Assembly (NCBI RefSeq): GCF_009765365.1
Contig: NZ_VTOM01000002.1
Span: 186,001 to 250,000 of the forward strand
Source: Antarcticirhabdus aurantiaca
Lineage (GTDB): Bacteria > Pseudomonadota > Alphaproteobacteria > Rhizobiales > Rhizobiaceae
DNA: 64,000 nucleotides
Direction: 5' to 3'
Shown here piece by piece: positions 27,237 through 36,028 of the stretch. Position 1 is the first letter of the stretch; each line of letters begins with the position of its first letter. The notes beneath the pieces are model-generated. The model saw only the letters and a list, made by a program, of their open reading frames with translations, was not told where the DNA came from and searched no databases. Both the position numbers and the translations under genes were made by a program.

Positions 27237-28144
27237 GAGTCCGGCCGGAAACTCATTTTGCTGAGGCGATGCGGCGAATGAGGACGTTCGCTGCGGCGGC
27301 ATGGAGGAAGGCCGTCGACCTAGCGATCGCCGTCTCCGCGTCCTTCCAGAGCCGCCGATTGCGGCCGAGTCGGGCAAAGGTTCTCTCGACCACCCGGCGC
27401 CTCGGCTGCACGGCGAGGCCGATCTGCCCGGGTCCTGGTCGCACGATCTCGACCGGCACCGGGCTGGTCCGGCGGACCCTTTCGCCCTGATAGCCTCGAT
27501 CGGCGAAGATGCGCTCGACGAAGGGGAAGCGGTGGCGCGAAGCGCGGGCGAGCGGACCGGCGCCGTCACGGTCCTGGACCGACGCTGCGCCAACCACGAC
27601 CGTCAGCAATCGGCCATCGGTATCGACCAGCGCGTGGCGTTTGCGACCGACGATCCGCTTGGCCCCGTCGTAACCGCGGGGCCCGCCGCTCTCGCAGGTC
27701 CGTGCGATCTGGCTGTCCATGACCGCCGCGCTGGGCGAGGCTTGGCGGCCGCATCGCTCCCTGTCGGCCAGAACCAGCCGATGGCCGAGGCCCTCGAACA
27801 GGCGCTCGTCACGGAACCGGCGGAACCAGTTCCGGACCGTGCTGCGCGGCGGGAAGTGGTCCGGCAGCATGCGCCACGAGCAGCCGGAGCGCAGAATGTA
27901 CAGGACGGCGTCGACGATCTCGCGCATCGGCCACGCTCGAGATCGGTCGGCCGCGGCTGCCTTCGGCAGCACGGGTTCGATCACCGCCCATTCCGCATCG
28001 GTCAGATCGCTCGAATAGCGCAGAAAGTCTCTGTTATGCTGGGCGCGGGTGGCCGGCGTCCACATGCCTGGCTCCAACGAAGGCTTCGAACACCTCCACG
28101 GAAGCAGCCCGACGCGAGCCACTCAACCCATTCCGGACAGGCTC
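27237..28144 (-). mobile_element. IS5-family insertion sequence, complete, with 3-bp target duplication
   Basis: The ends are imperfect 14-bp inverted repeats, GAGTCCGGCCGGAA at 27237-27250 and GAGCCTGTCCGGAA (reverse strand) at 28144-28131, matching at 11 of 14 positions. TGA flanks the element on both sides (27234-27236 and 28145-28147). This fits the 3-bp TNA duplication of the IS427-type branch of IS5. It is about 908 bp long and holds one transposase gene. Confidence 0.8.
27253..28065 (-). CDS. IS5-family transposase
   Basis: The 270-residue product (start ATG 28065, MWTPATRAQHNRDFLRY) has the N-terminal DUF4096-like domain (LTDAEWAVIEPVLP, LRSGCSWRMLPDHFPPRSTV). The DDE catalytic domain follows: Asp in VMDSQIARTC, Asp in FADRGYQGER, Glu in RRRVVERTFARLGRNR. 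It appears intact. The frame is open 19 codons further up, but that extension crosses toward the IS end and is not typical of the family. Confidence 0.9.
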   Translation of the reverse strand: MWTPATRAQHNRDFLRYSSDLTDAEWAVIEPVLPKAAAADRSRAWPMREIVDAVLYILRSGCSWRMLPDHFPPRSTVRNWFRRFRDERLFEGLGHRLVLADRERCGRQASPSAAVMDSQIARTCESGGPRGYDGAKRIVGRKRHALVDTDGRLLTVVVGAASVQDRDGAGPLARASRHRFPFVERIFADRGYQGERVRRTSPVPVEIVRPGPGQIGLAVQPRRRVVERTFARLGRNRRLWKDAETAIARSTAFLHAAAANVLIRRIASAK

Positions 28145-28147
28145 TGA

Positions 28148-28589
28148 CTGGCGACACAACGAAGCTGCAGGTGCCACCCGGGCAGACCCGGCTTCAACCA
28201 TCGCTCGAGATGATCGATGCGCGTATCGCCGCCGACGATGATAGAGGTTTGATCCGCACAGAACTCGAAATGGCCGCCAGTTGCCACAAGCCGGGCGAGC
28301 AGACGGCTCGATCGCGCCGGGCCGCGAACGTCCTGGCTCCTTGACCATCTGGAAGCGGCGACGATGATATCCGCTATTGATATCGCCTTCCATCGATGTG
28401 TCGATCGGCGCCGCCGGTTGACCCTACCGCCATAAGCGCGACCAAAAGGCTGTCACGCCGATCGGCGTCGAGATCTGACGTCGATCACAACCCTAAGGAT
28501 GCACGGCTGCTTCCATAGAGCATTGTCACGCGCCTTGATGCTTCAGAGTGCCGCTCGAACCAGGCCAGCGAGCGGTACCGGTCGAAAAC
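28148..28589. other. gene-free stretch with repeat copy C
   Basis: About 440 bp between the IS5 copy and vsr show no supportable gene. Copy C of the dispersed repeat is at 28446-28486. The rest looks like decayed sequence. Confidence 0.4.
28446..28486 (+). repeat. dispersed ~40-bp repeat, copy C
   Basis: AAGGCTGTCACGCCGATCGG then CGTCGAGATCTGACGTCGATC. It shares CACGCCGATCGGCGTCGA exactly with copy D at 48168-48208. Confidence 0.45.
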
Positions 28590-29081
28590 TCAATGATCCC
28601 TGCTCGTCTGCCCTTCATGTGGAGGCGACGGGCGCTCGCCTTCGATGAACACTTCCACCTCGTCGCCGAAAAGAAAATTACGGGAGAACATCGCCACCAA
28701 GTCTGTAGACAGGCGTGAACGCCCCCTCAACGCACACTCCCAGATGACCAGGATACGCCATCCCAACTCGCGTAGCCGCCTTGCATCGTCCTCATCCCGG
28801 GCTCGATTCGCTCCGATCTTGTTCCGCCAGAACTCCTGCCGGGTCTGAGGAAGCTTCGATCTGGCGCAGCCGTGTCCGTGCCAGAAGCAACCATGAACGA
28901 GAACGACCGCCCCGTGGCGGGGCAGCACGATGTCGGGTGTGCCCGGCAGAGTACGGACATGCAGCCGGAAGCGGAAACCGTATCGGTGCAGCAATGAGCG
29001 CACTTGTCGCTCCGGTTGAGTATCGCGGGCGCGAACCCGACGCATGTTGAAACTACGCTGCTCGAGAGTGTGCCTGTCCAA
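28590..29081 (-). CDS. vsr: very short patch repair endonuclease (Vsr)
   Basis: The 163-residue protein has the complete Vsr fold: RSFNMRRVRARDTQPERQVR, GFRFRLHVRTLPGTPDIVLP with the catalytic Asp, and VHGCFWHGHGC with the metal/zinc ligands. Vsr nicks T:G mismatches that arise when 5-methylcytosine deaminates, protecting the recognition site of a cytosine methyltransferase. It is divergent from the adjacent methyltransferase gene, the standard association. Family length is normal. Confidence 0.93.
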   Translation of the reverse strand: MDRHTLEQRSFNMRRVRARDTQPERQVRSLLHRYGFRFRLHVRTLPGTPDIVLPRHGAVVLVHGCFWHGHGCARSKLPQTRQEFWRNKIGANRARDEDDARRLRELGWRILVIWECALRGRSRLSTDLVAMFSRNFLFGDEVEVFIEGERPSPPHEGQTSRDH

Positions 29082-29237
29082 CCTTTACCGCCTCGTCCAG
29101 GGCCCCTGCGATCCAAATGGCGCATGATCCCCTGCGTTCGAGTCGTGAGGAAGGGAACCTTGCCGCTTGCCTCGTCAGAAGCCGCTCTGTAAGGTCCGCC
29201 TACCTCAGAGGAGGAGCTTAGCGAGCGGAGCGGCAGA

Positions 29238-30614
29238 GTGGCCGGCGTAAGACGGTCTAGAGTACGGCGAACGAAGGTATGGCGGGAGCATGCATGTTTC
29301 GCGCCCCGTTCACGTAAGCACCGAATCCGTTCCGCGCAAAGTCACGTCCCGTCCGACCCGAACATCGGCGATTCTCAGGAACCGGCGCCCGCGCTGCTTC
29401 CGCCCGAGTTCCTCGCGGTCGACTTCTTCTGCGGCGCGGGCGGAACCACGAGAGGCATCATCGATGCAGGCGGTTACGTCATCGCCGGCATCGATAAGGA
29501 GCAGCGCTGCAAGGATACCTACGTCCTGAACAATTCCAACGAAAGGTACGACGGGGCGGCGCCCGAATATCTGGATTACGATATATTCCCGAAGACAAAG
29601 GATCATCCCGGCGGGCAACAGGTTGAGCTGTTCGACAGATTGTCGGTTCTTATCAATCATTATCGATCGGAACTCCCTGAAACTTCCCTCATGTTCGCGA
29701 TCTGCGCACCCTGTCAGCCGTTCACGACGTTGGCACGCAAGGAGTTGAGCAAGACTCGCCAGGAAAGACGGGAGCGAGACAGCAATCTTCTGAATGAAGC
29801 CGCTCAATTTGTTGAGAGATTTGTTCCGGACATGATCCTATCGGAGAATGTCGCAGGCATAGGCGACCCAAAATATGGCGGCATCTGGAGTGATTTCCGT
29901 ATAACGCTGGAGAATCTAGGTTATACAGTCGGCACTCGGCTGGTCTGCACATCCAAGTTCGGTATTCCGCAGTATAGGAAACGCTCGATCCTTCTAGCCG
30001 TTCGTCGCGACCGCGTGAGCGAGCATGCATTCGGCAATCTCATCCGGGATAGCCTCATGGTTCCTGAAGAGGACACGGAAGCAGCGCCCGTCACCGTCGA
30101 ATCGGTTCTCCGGCGCTTCCCCAGGATCGGCGCCGGAGAAGCCGACCCGGAGGTTCCGAACCACCGCACTCGGACTTTGAGCGAACTTAACCTGAAGCGG
30201 CTCGCTGCCGCCAAGCCGGGTCAGAACAACTCTTACCTGGAAAGCACGAGCGACGGCGACCTCAGCCTGGACTGCCACAGACGCCTGGAAAGGCGGCTCA
30301 AACAGAGATGCTTCACGGACGTCTACACGAGAATGCGGCCCGATGCTCCGGCACCGACGATCACCACCCGTTGTCACAGCATCTCGAACGGGCGCTTCGG
30401 TCATTACGACACGACACAGGTCCGCGGCATATCGCTTCGCGAGGCTGCGGCGCTTCAATCGTTTCCCGATAACTACGTTTTCTATCCGACGCACATGATC
30501 GAACCCGTGGCGCGAATGATAGGCAATGCCGTGCCTCCCAAGCTTGCCCGGTTCTTCGCACGTCACCTCGTGAGATCTCTTGACAACCAAGGACACTCCG
30601 CTCCGGTTCGGTGA
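29238..30614 (+). CDS. DNA (cytosine-5-)-methyltransferase, first of two
   Basis: The protein (up to 458 residues) carries the m5C methyltransferase motifs: I (VDFFCGAGGTTRG), IV with the catalytic Cys (CAPCQPFTTL), VI (ILSENVAGI), VIII (GIPQYRKRSILLAV) and X (GNAVPPKLARFF). The target recognition region between VIII and IX is about 120 residues. The start is uncertain: a GTG at 29238 follows GAGGAGGAG by some 20 bases, and the first 50 residues have no homology, so a later start is possible. It heads the plus-strand operon with the GHKL ATPase, DUF4420 and Z1 genes and would protect host DNA. Confidence 0.88.
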   Translation: MAGVRRSRVRRTKVWREHACFAPRSRKHRIRSAQSHVPSDPNIGDSQEPAPALLPPEFLAVDFFCGAGGTTRGIIDAGGYVIAGIDKEQRCKDTYVLNNSNERYDGAAPEYLDYDIFPKTKDHPGGQQVELFDRLSVLINHYRSELPETSLMFAICAPCQPFTTLARKELSKTRQERRERDSNLLNEAAQFVERFVPDMILSENVAGIGDPKYGGIWSDFRITLENLGYTVGTRLVCTSKFGIPQYRKRSILLAVRRDRVSEHAFGNLIRDSLMVPEEDTEAAPVTVESVLRRFPRIGAGEADPEVPNHRTRTLSELNLKRLAAAKPGQNNSYLESTSDGDLSLDCHRRLERRLKQRCFTDVYTRMRPDAPAPTITTRCHSISNGRFGHYDTTQVRGISLREAAALQSFPDNYVFYPTHMIEPVARMIGNAVPPKLARFFARHLVRSLDNQGHSAPVR

Positions 30615-30662
30615 ACGGGCGGCAGGACGGATGCGGATGCCGATGGTCGCAGAGGGAAAGGA

Positions 30663-32156
30663 TTGTTGAAGGCCGCACTCCGATCGGCGGGATCGTTCGT
30701 CCTTCCGCCTGACGATGCGGGTAGCGTAAGAGCATTTTCGCGCATCGGATACGATCTCGCCGAAGCCTTGGCCGACTTGATCGACAACTCGATCGACGCG
30801 GCAGCCCGTCGGGTGGAAATCACGTTCACACGCAACGACAGCAGGGTGACCGCGGTCACGATCGCCGACAACGGTCGCGGCCTGACCGAGGGTGAGCTGC
30901 AGGAGGCGATGCGGTTTGCGGGTCCGAAACACCGCGCCCCTTCGACCCTTGGGATGTTCGGGCTCGGCATGAAGTCGGCGTCTCTGAGCCAGTGCCGCAG
31001 CGTCAGCGTCCTTGCAAAATCTGCGACAGGCTCACCGGTCGGTTGCCGATGGACGGAAACATCGATCAGGGAAGGTTGGCGCTGCGAGACTCTCGAGAGT
31101 GCCGACGTCCGGGAGCGCTTCGCCGCCAGCTACGCCTCTCCGCAGAAGCCTGATGCGGGTCTGGTGGTCCTCTGGGAACAGCTAGACCGCCTGACGACAA
31201 CCGGCGGTGAAGGGGGATTGGACAGCTTCCTGCAGCAGATGCTGGTCAGCCTTGATCGCAGCCTGGGATTGACATTCCACCGTTTCATCGGTCCCGCATT
31301 TGGCATAGTGCTGAGGGTGAAGCACGAGGAAAGGCCTACCAGTCTGCCGCGTCGCGTTCGAGCCTACGACCCCTTCGGCTATGCTGCATCGGGACGCTCG
31401 GGCTATCCCAGGACCTTTGAGACATACATGCCGGGAGGACCCGCGCTTAGGCTTCACGCACACATCTGGCCGTCCGGGTCCGAATCGCCGGAATTCCTGC
31501 TCGGTAAGCGCCGCGCCCTATCGAACCAAGGCTTCTTCTTCTACCGGAATGATCGTCTTGTCCAGGCAGGTGGATGGCAAAGCGTGACCAACGATGCCGT
31601 TGATCCTGAACTGACCCTCGCCCGAGTCGCTATCGACATCCCGCCGGAGTACATTGACATCAATGTACAAAAGTCTCGGATCCAGACGACTGCGGCACTG
31701 TCTTCGGCTCTTGCCGATGCCAAGTCGGGCCAGCTTATGTTCGGAGACTATCTGGACGACGCCCGTCGAGCCTTCCGCCAGGCGCGAAGTAAATCTGCAG
31801 GTCCCGCTCCCCTCCCGCTCGTGCTCGGCGACGGCCTGCCGGTGTCCGTGCAACGTCAGTCTCGTCTGTATGCAGGCGGATCGATGTTCCGCCGCATCGA
31901 TTTCGTCTGGCACACGTTGCCGCCGGATCGCGTCTTCGCCCTGGATCAAGCATCCGATCGCATCGTATTGAACGATGTCCATAGAGCCCGGCTATCGCCG
32001 GGCTCGGAGGAACCGTCCATCGACTTGCCGATCTTCAAGACCCTGCTTTTCTTCCTTCTGAAAGAGGAACTTGACGGATCGCGGCTGTCTCAGCGTCGAA
32101 GAAGACGTTTGGATGAAATCAACAATCTTCTTTTGAGGGCGCTGGAGAATTCGTGA
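30663..32156 (+). CDS. MORC/MutL-like GHKL ATPase of a restriction-type system
   Basis: The 497-residue protein has the GHKL (Bergerat) ATP-binding fold at its N-terminus: N-box (EALADLIDNSIDAAARRVE, about residues 35-53), G1 (IADNGRGLTEGEL, about 67-79) and G2 (GMFGLGMKSASLSQC, about 100-114). A transducer-like domain follows (GFFFYRNDRLVQAGGW, RVAIDIPPEYIDINVQKSRI), as in MutL, Hsp90 and MORC proteins. It starts at TTG 30663 with AAAGG just upstream and ends in a 4-base overlap with the DUF4420 gene. In known Mza/MORC systems this protein is an ATP-driven clamp. No kinase H-box is seen. Confidence 0.85.
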   Translation: MLKAALRSAGSFVLPPDDAGSVRAFSRIGYDLAEALADLIDNSIDAAARRVEITFTRNDSRVTAVTIADNGRGLTEGELQEAMRFAGPKHRAPSTLGMFGLGMKSASLSQCRSVSVLAKSATGSPVGCRWTETSIREGWRCETLESADVRERFAASYASPQKPDAGLVVLWEQLDRLTTTGGEGGLDSFLQQMLVSLDRSLGLTFHRFIGPAFGIVLRVKHEERPTSLPRRVRAYDPFGYAASGRSGYPRTFETYMPGGPALRLHAHIWPSGSESPEFLLGKRRALSNQGFFFYRNDRLVQAGGWQSVTNDAVDPELTLARVAIDIPPEYIDINVQKSRIQTTAALSSALADAKSGQLMFGDYLDDARRAFRQARSKSAGPAPLPLVLGDGLPVSVQRQSRLYAGGSMFRRIDFVWHTLPPDRVFALDQASDRIVLNDVHRARLSPGSEEPSIDLPIFKTLLFFLLKEELDGSRLSQRRRRRLDEINNLLLRALENS

Positions 32157-33157
32157 ACAAGTCGGTCGCGGAAGCCAATCCTTTGCTGCTTCCCGATTGG
32201 GAGCAGGTTCACGACCATTACATCGTCACCGGAGTTCCCGTCATCTTCGCCCTGCGTACCCGACCGCTCATCCGCGTGTTCATCGACGATGGGGGCAGCC
32301 GGCTAGGCGCGGTGTTCCAAGGGGGAAGCTGCGCCGACGTACCGATTCGGCTTGCGGCCGTGAGCATGCAGGACATCCACGCGGATGGTGCAAGAGCCCT
32401 TGAGCTATCGGTCACATCAAGAGCATTGTTCCGCACCTTTCACGCTCTGCTGGCGGACCTGACGACACGGGTCGAAGCCAGCGAAGACGTGAGCCGAACC
32501 GTCACGGACGTCCTGCAGGAGTGGCAGTCTCTCCTCAAGGTGAACTCCGCGCTGAGCGAGGATCGGCGGCAAGGCCTCTACGGCGAATTATGGCTGCTGC
32601 GACGCCTACAGCAGTCCGGCACCGCCAATGCTCTGGACGCTTGGACAGGTCCGTTCGGAGCATCGCACGACTTTCGCCTTCTTGGCTTCGATGTCGAGAT
32701 CAAGACGACGAGAGGCACGCGTCGGGTACATCACATCCACGGATTGGCCCAGTTGACTCCCATGCCGGGTGTGCCGCTCTTCCTGCTTTCCTTGCGCCTC
32801 GAAGCTGCCGGCCAAGTTGGAGAGAGCCTGCCCGAAGCGGTTGAGTCCATTGCCCGCCGGATGGTCGCCTCGGAACGAGACCGGTTCGATAGTTTGATGG
32901 CACGTTGCGGCTATCGCGAAGCCGACGCTCATCTCTACTTGGAACGATGGCGATTGGCGGAGCGGCCGCGCATTATCGCGGTGGACGAATCCTGTCCTCG
33001 GCTCACGGCCGAAGCCATCCGGAGCATGCCGCCCTCGTTCGTGCCCGAGCGGATCATCGATGTCAGCTATGAAGTCGACGTGGACGGCCTGGGAGTGGCG
33101 GACGGGACGGAGGATTTCCTCGCCATCATACCTCCAGCTGAATGGCAGGATGAATAA
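32153..33157 (+). CDS. DUF4420 PD-(D/E)XK-motif protein
   Basis: The 334-residue protein matches the PD-(D/E)XK family DUF4420. A glutamate helix (RRQGLYGELWLLRRL, about residue 142) is followed by the nuclease core: Asp in FGASHDFRLLGFD and VEIKTTRG (E and K near residue 182). It begins GTG in a 4-base overlap with the MORC-like gene and ends 3 bp before the Z1 gene, so the three are tightly coupled. It is the likely DNA-cutting subunit; activity is inferred from the intact motif. Confidence 0.85.
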   Translation: MNKSVAEANPLLLPDWEQVHDHYIVTGVPVIFALRTRPLIRVFIDDGGSRLGAVFQGGSCADVPIRLAAVSMQDIHADGARALELSVTSRALFRTFHALLADLTTRVEASEDVSRTVTDVLQEWQSLLKVNSALSEDRRQGLYGELWLLRRLQQSGTANALDAWTGPFGASHDFRLLGFDVEIKTTRGTRRVHHIHGLAQLTPMPGVPLFLLSLRLEAAGQVGESLPEAVESIARRMVASERDRFDSLMARCGYREADAHLYLERWRLAERPRIIAVDESCPRLTAEAIRSMPPSFVPERIIDVSYEVDVDGLGVADGTEDFLAIIPPAEWQDE

Positions 33158-33160
33158 CGG

Positions 33161-36028
33161 ATGTTCGAGCAACTGAACGGAGCGCTGGCTTTGATGCAAT
33201 CGGGGCCGAAGCCGCTGGGCCCCGCCTTGGCCGCAAGCGCGGCCGTGAACGATGTCGCCTCACCCTTGGATGCCCTGGGTCTCGAGGAGTTGCTCTCGTC
33301 GGCAGCGCCCGGAGATGCTTCTGTCGGGATCTTTCGTCGGGCACTGGCCATATGGGACAACGAAGGCGAGGCGATCTGGACGCGAACGACGCTTCGCAAC
33401 ACCGCCGAGCGACGTGCCCGGATCTATGAGGCACTTCTCATGGCTCCATCCCTTCGCGAGCTGTGCAACGAGCGCTTCCCATTCCACCGTCTGGATGCGC
33501 CGTCGGTCATCGCCGCCGATCATGAGCGGTGGTATGATGAGGCGCGCAGAAGAAGCTCCGACTTCTACTGGACTGCCTATCGTCGGCAGCTCGAGCGCCA
33601 GGGTTGGTCGGAGGCCGGGATCTCGGCGCTGGACGAGAGCACGACCAGCGTCATCGAGAGGCTTTCGGATCCTCGACGGACTCAGGCTTATCAGGCTAAA
33701 GGGTTGGTCGTAGGGTATGTCCAGAGCGGGAAGACAGCCAACTTCACGGGCGTAATCTCGAAGGCAGCCGATGCGGGCTACAAGCTCATCATCGTGTTGG
33801 CGGGAACGCTCGACGTACTTCGTTCACAGACGCAGCGACGCATCGACAAGGACCTGATCGGGCGCGAACTCCTGGATCGCGATTACGTACACGATGCCGA
33901 TTGGAAGCGCTTTCTCGAGCACGGAGCCAAACCTTCGAGCCTGGGCAGCTTCGACTGGCATCGGCTGACCGGCCCTGAGTCGGACTATCGAAAGCTCGGA
34001 AGGGCGGTCCATTCCCTTGCGTTTGTACGCTCGAATACTGCCAAACCGTTCTTCGATCCCGACAATCTCGTGGATAGTCCGGCGCGCATAGCGATCGTCA
34101 AGAAAAACAGCAAGATCCTCGAACGCTTGCTGTCAGATCTCCGGTTCCTCGGCCGCACGCGCACGGGCGCACCGTTGGATCAGATCCCCACCCTTATCGT
34201 CGACGACGAGTCCGACCAAGCATCGATCAATTCCAACAAGCCGGTGACCGGACCTGAAGAGCAGGAGCGCACCGCAACGAATCGCGGCATCGTGGAGCTT
34301 CTCCGACTACTGCCCCGCGCCCAATATGTCGGATATACAGCAACACCGTTCGCGAACGTCTTCGTGGATCCCAACAACGAAGAAGACATCTTCCCGCGAG
34401 ATTTCCTCGTCTCTCTTCCACGCCCGGACGGCTACATGGGCGTGGCGGACTTCTACGACCTGAACGGCAGCTCGTCGGACGAGTCGACGCGGCCCAACCG
34501 CCGCGATTACATGCGGCCGCTCGTCGGAGACGACACTGCCGCCGAGAACCTTCCGCGAGCCCTGGACAGCTATGTTCTCAGCGGAGCCCTCAAGTTGTTC
34601 CGGGAAGCCGCCCGTCCCGATCTCACCTACCGCCATCACACCATGCTGGCACATGCTTCCGCCCGGGTGGCCGAGCACGACGATCTCGCCGAAAGCATAC
34701 GAGCGGTCTTACAAGGTGCAGGTTACGAAGCGGGAAGGGGACCGGACCGTCTCGCCAAGCTTCTGGAGACGGATTTCAGGCCGGTCAGTGCCATCCGCAG
34801 TCCCGATATGCCGTTTCCTGCCACGTTCGAGGAAATCGCGCCGTTCGTCGGCGAGACGCTTGCCCGTTTGGGAGAAGCACGGGAAGCCGTGCGCATCCTC
34901 AACAACGAGAACCAGGATCAGGCACCCGACTTCGACAAAAACCCGGTCTGGAAGATCCTCGTCGGCGGCACGAAGTTGTCCCGCGGCTACACCGTCGAAG
35001 GACTGACCGTCAGCTACTACCGCCGCCGGGCACAAACCGCGGACACCCTCATGCAGATGGGGCGCTGGTTCGGCTTCAGACATGGCTACAGGGACTTGGT
35101 CCGGCTGTTCATCGGCACGGACGAATGGCTGGACAGGAACGGGCGAAGACGCATCGACCTATACGAGGCGTTCGGCGCCGTGTGTCGCGACGAGGAGCTC
35201 TTTCGCGAGGAGCTGAAGCGGTACGCCTCGATGGAGGAGCCCCGCATCACTCCGATCCAGATCCCGCCGCTGGTGCCGATGCACATGCTCAAGCCTACGG
35301 CGGCCAACAAGATGTACAATGCACGGGTGACCTACCGGAACTTCGGTGGACAGCTGGCCGAGTCGACGTTCGCCCCAACCGACCCGAAGGACGTGCGCAG
35401 CAACCAGGATCTCGTTGAGGATATAATCGGCCGGACCACCGTCCGGGAAATGACGCTTGTCGGCGACGCCGCCCGGGGCTCCGGAGGATTGACGGTGAAC
35501 GCCGGGATCCTCCGGCCGAGCGACATCGTCGAGCTCATCCGCGGTTACATCTGGTTCGATCGCCGTGAACGAGGGCGCACACCGAACCCGCTCTATCAAC
35601 AGCTGGAGTTTCTTCAACAGACCGGCGATCGCAGCCCTCAGATCGAGGACTGGGTGTTCATGAGCCCGAAGTTCGATAGCCCCCGCGCGCACCTGTCGAT
35701 CGCGGGCGCGGATTTCCACGCAGTCTTCCGCAGCCGAAACGGGCCCCGATTCACGACCTACAACGATCCCGTGCATCGTAGATTCGCCGAGCATGTGACG
35801 GGCAAGATCGAGATGTCGAGGCCGAACGCCGCCCTCGACGAACTCCGCCGCCCCGGCCGAGGCGCAATGCTGTTCTATCCCATAACCGACGTGAAGACCG
35901 GCAAGGTCAAGCCCCCTTTTTCTCCCGGCCTGACCTTCCTCTTCCCGAAGAACACGATACGAACCCCTCTCACCTTCGGGGTCGTCAGACCTGATCGACC
36001 GTCGGCAGCGGTTGTGCCTGCGGAATGA
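33161..36028 (+). CDS. Z1-domain superfamily-II helicase-like ATPase
   Basis: The 955-residue protein is a Z1-type SF2 ATPase. Motif I is GYVQSGKTANFTGVI (about residue 186), motif II LIVDDESDQAS (about 347) and motif III VGYTATPFANVF (about 393). GGTKLSRGYTVEGL and QMGRWFGFRHGYRDLVRLF (about 631) are motifs V/VI. Z1 proteins occur with MORC-like ATPases and DUF4420 proteins in restriction-like defence loci. It is the last gene of the plus-strand operon; its final 44 bp overlap the end of the convergent receiver gene. Confidence 0.9.
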   Translation: MFEQLNGALALMQSGPKPLGPALAASAAVNDVASPLDALGLEELLSSAAPGDASVGIFRRALAIWDNEGEAIWTRTTLRNTAERRARIYEALLMAPSLRELCNERFPFHRLDAPSVIAADHERWYDEARRRSSDFYWTAYRRQLERQGWSEAGISALDESTTSVIERLSDPRRTQAYQAKGLVVGYVQSGKTANFTGVISKAADAGYKLIIVLAGTLDVLRSQTQRRIDKDLIGRELLDRDYVHDADWKRFLEHGAKPSSLGSFDWHRLTGPESDYRKLGRAVHSLAFVRSNTAKPFFDPDNLVDSPARIAIVKKNSKILERLLSDLRFLGRTRTGAPLDQIPTLIVDDESDQASINSNKPVTGPEEQERTATNRGIVELLRLLPRAQYVGYTATPFANVFVDPNNEEDIFPRDFLVSLPRPDGYMGVADFYDLNGSSSDESTRPNRRDYMRPLVGDDTAAENLPRALDSYVLSGALKLFREAARPDLTYRHHTMLAHASARVAEHDDLAESIRAVLQGAGYEAGRGPDRLAKLLETDFRPVSAIRSPDMPFPATFEEIAPFVGETLARLGEAREAVRILNNENQDQAPDFDKNPVWKILVGGTKLSRGYTVEGLTVSYYRRRAQTADTLMQMGRWFGFRHGYRDLVRLFIGTDEWLDRNGRRRIDLYEAFGAVCRDEELFREELKRYASMEEPRITPIQIPPLVPMHMLKPTAANKMYNARVTYRNFGGQLAESTFAPTDPKDVRSNQDLVEDIIGRTTVREMTLVGDAARGSGGLTVNAGILRPSDIVELIRGYIWFDRRERGRTPNPLYQQLEFLQQTGDRSPQIEDWVFMSPKFDSPRAHLSIAGADFHAVFRSRNGPRFTTYNDPVHRRFAEHVTGKIEMSRPNAALDELRRPGRGAMLFYPITDVKTGKVKPPFSPGLTFLFPKNTIRTPLTFGVVRPDRPSAAVVPAE

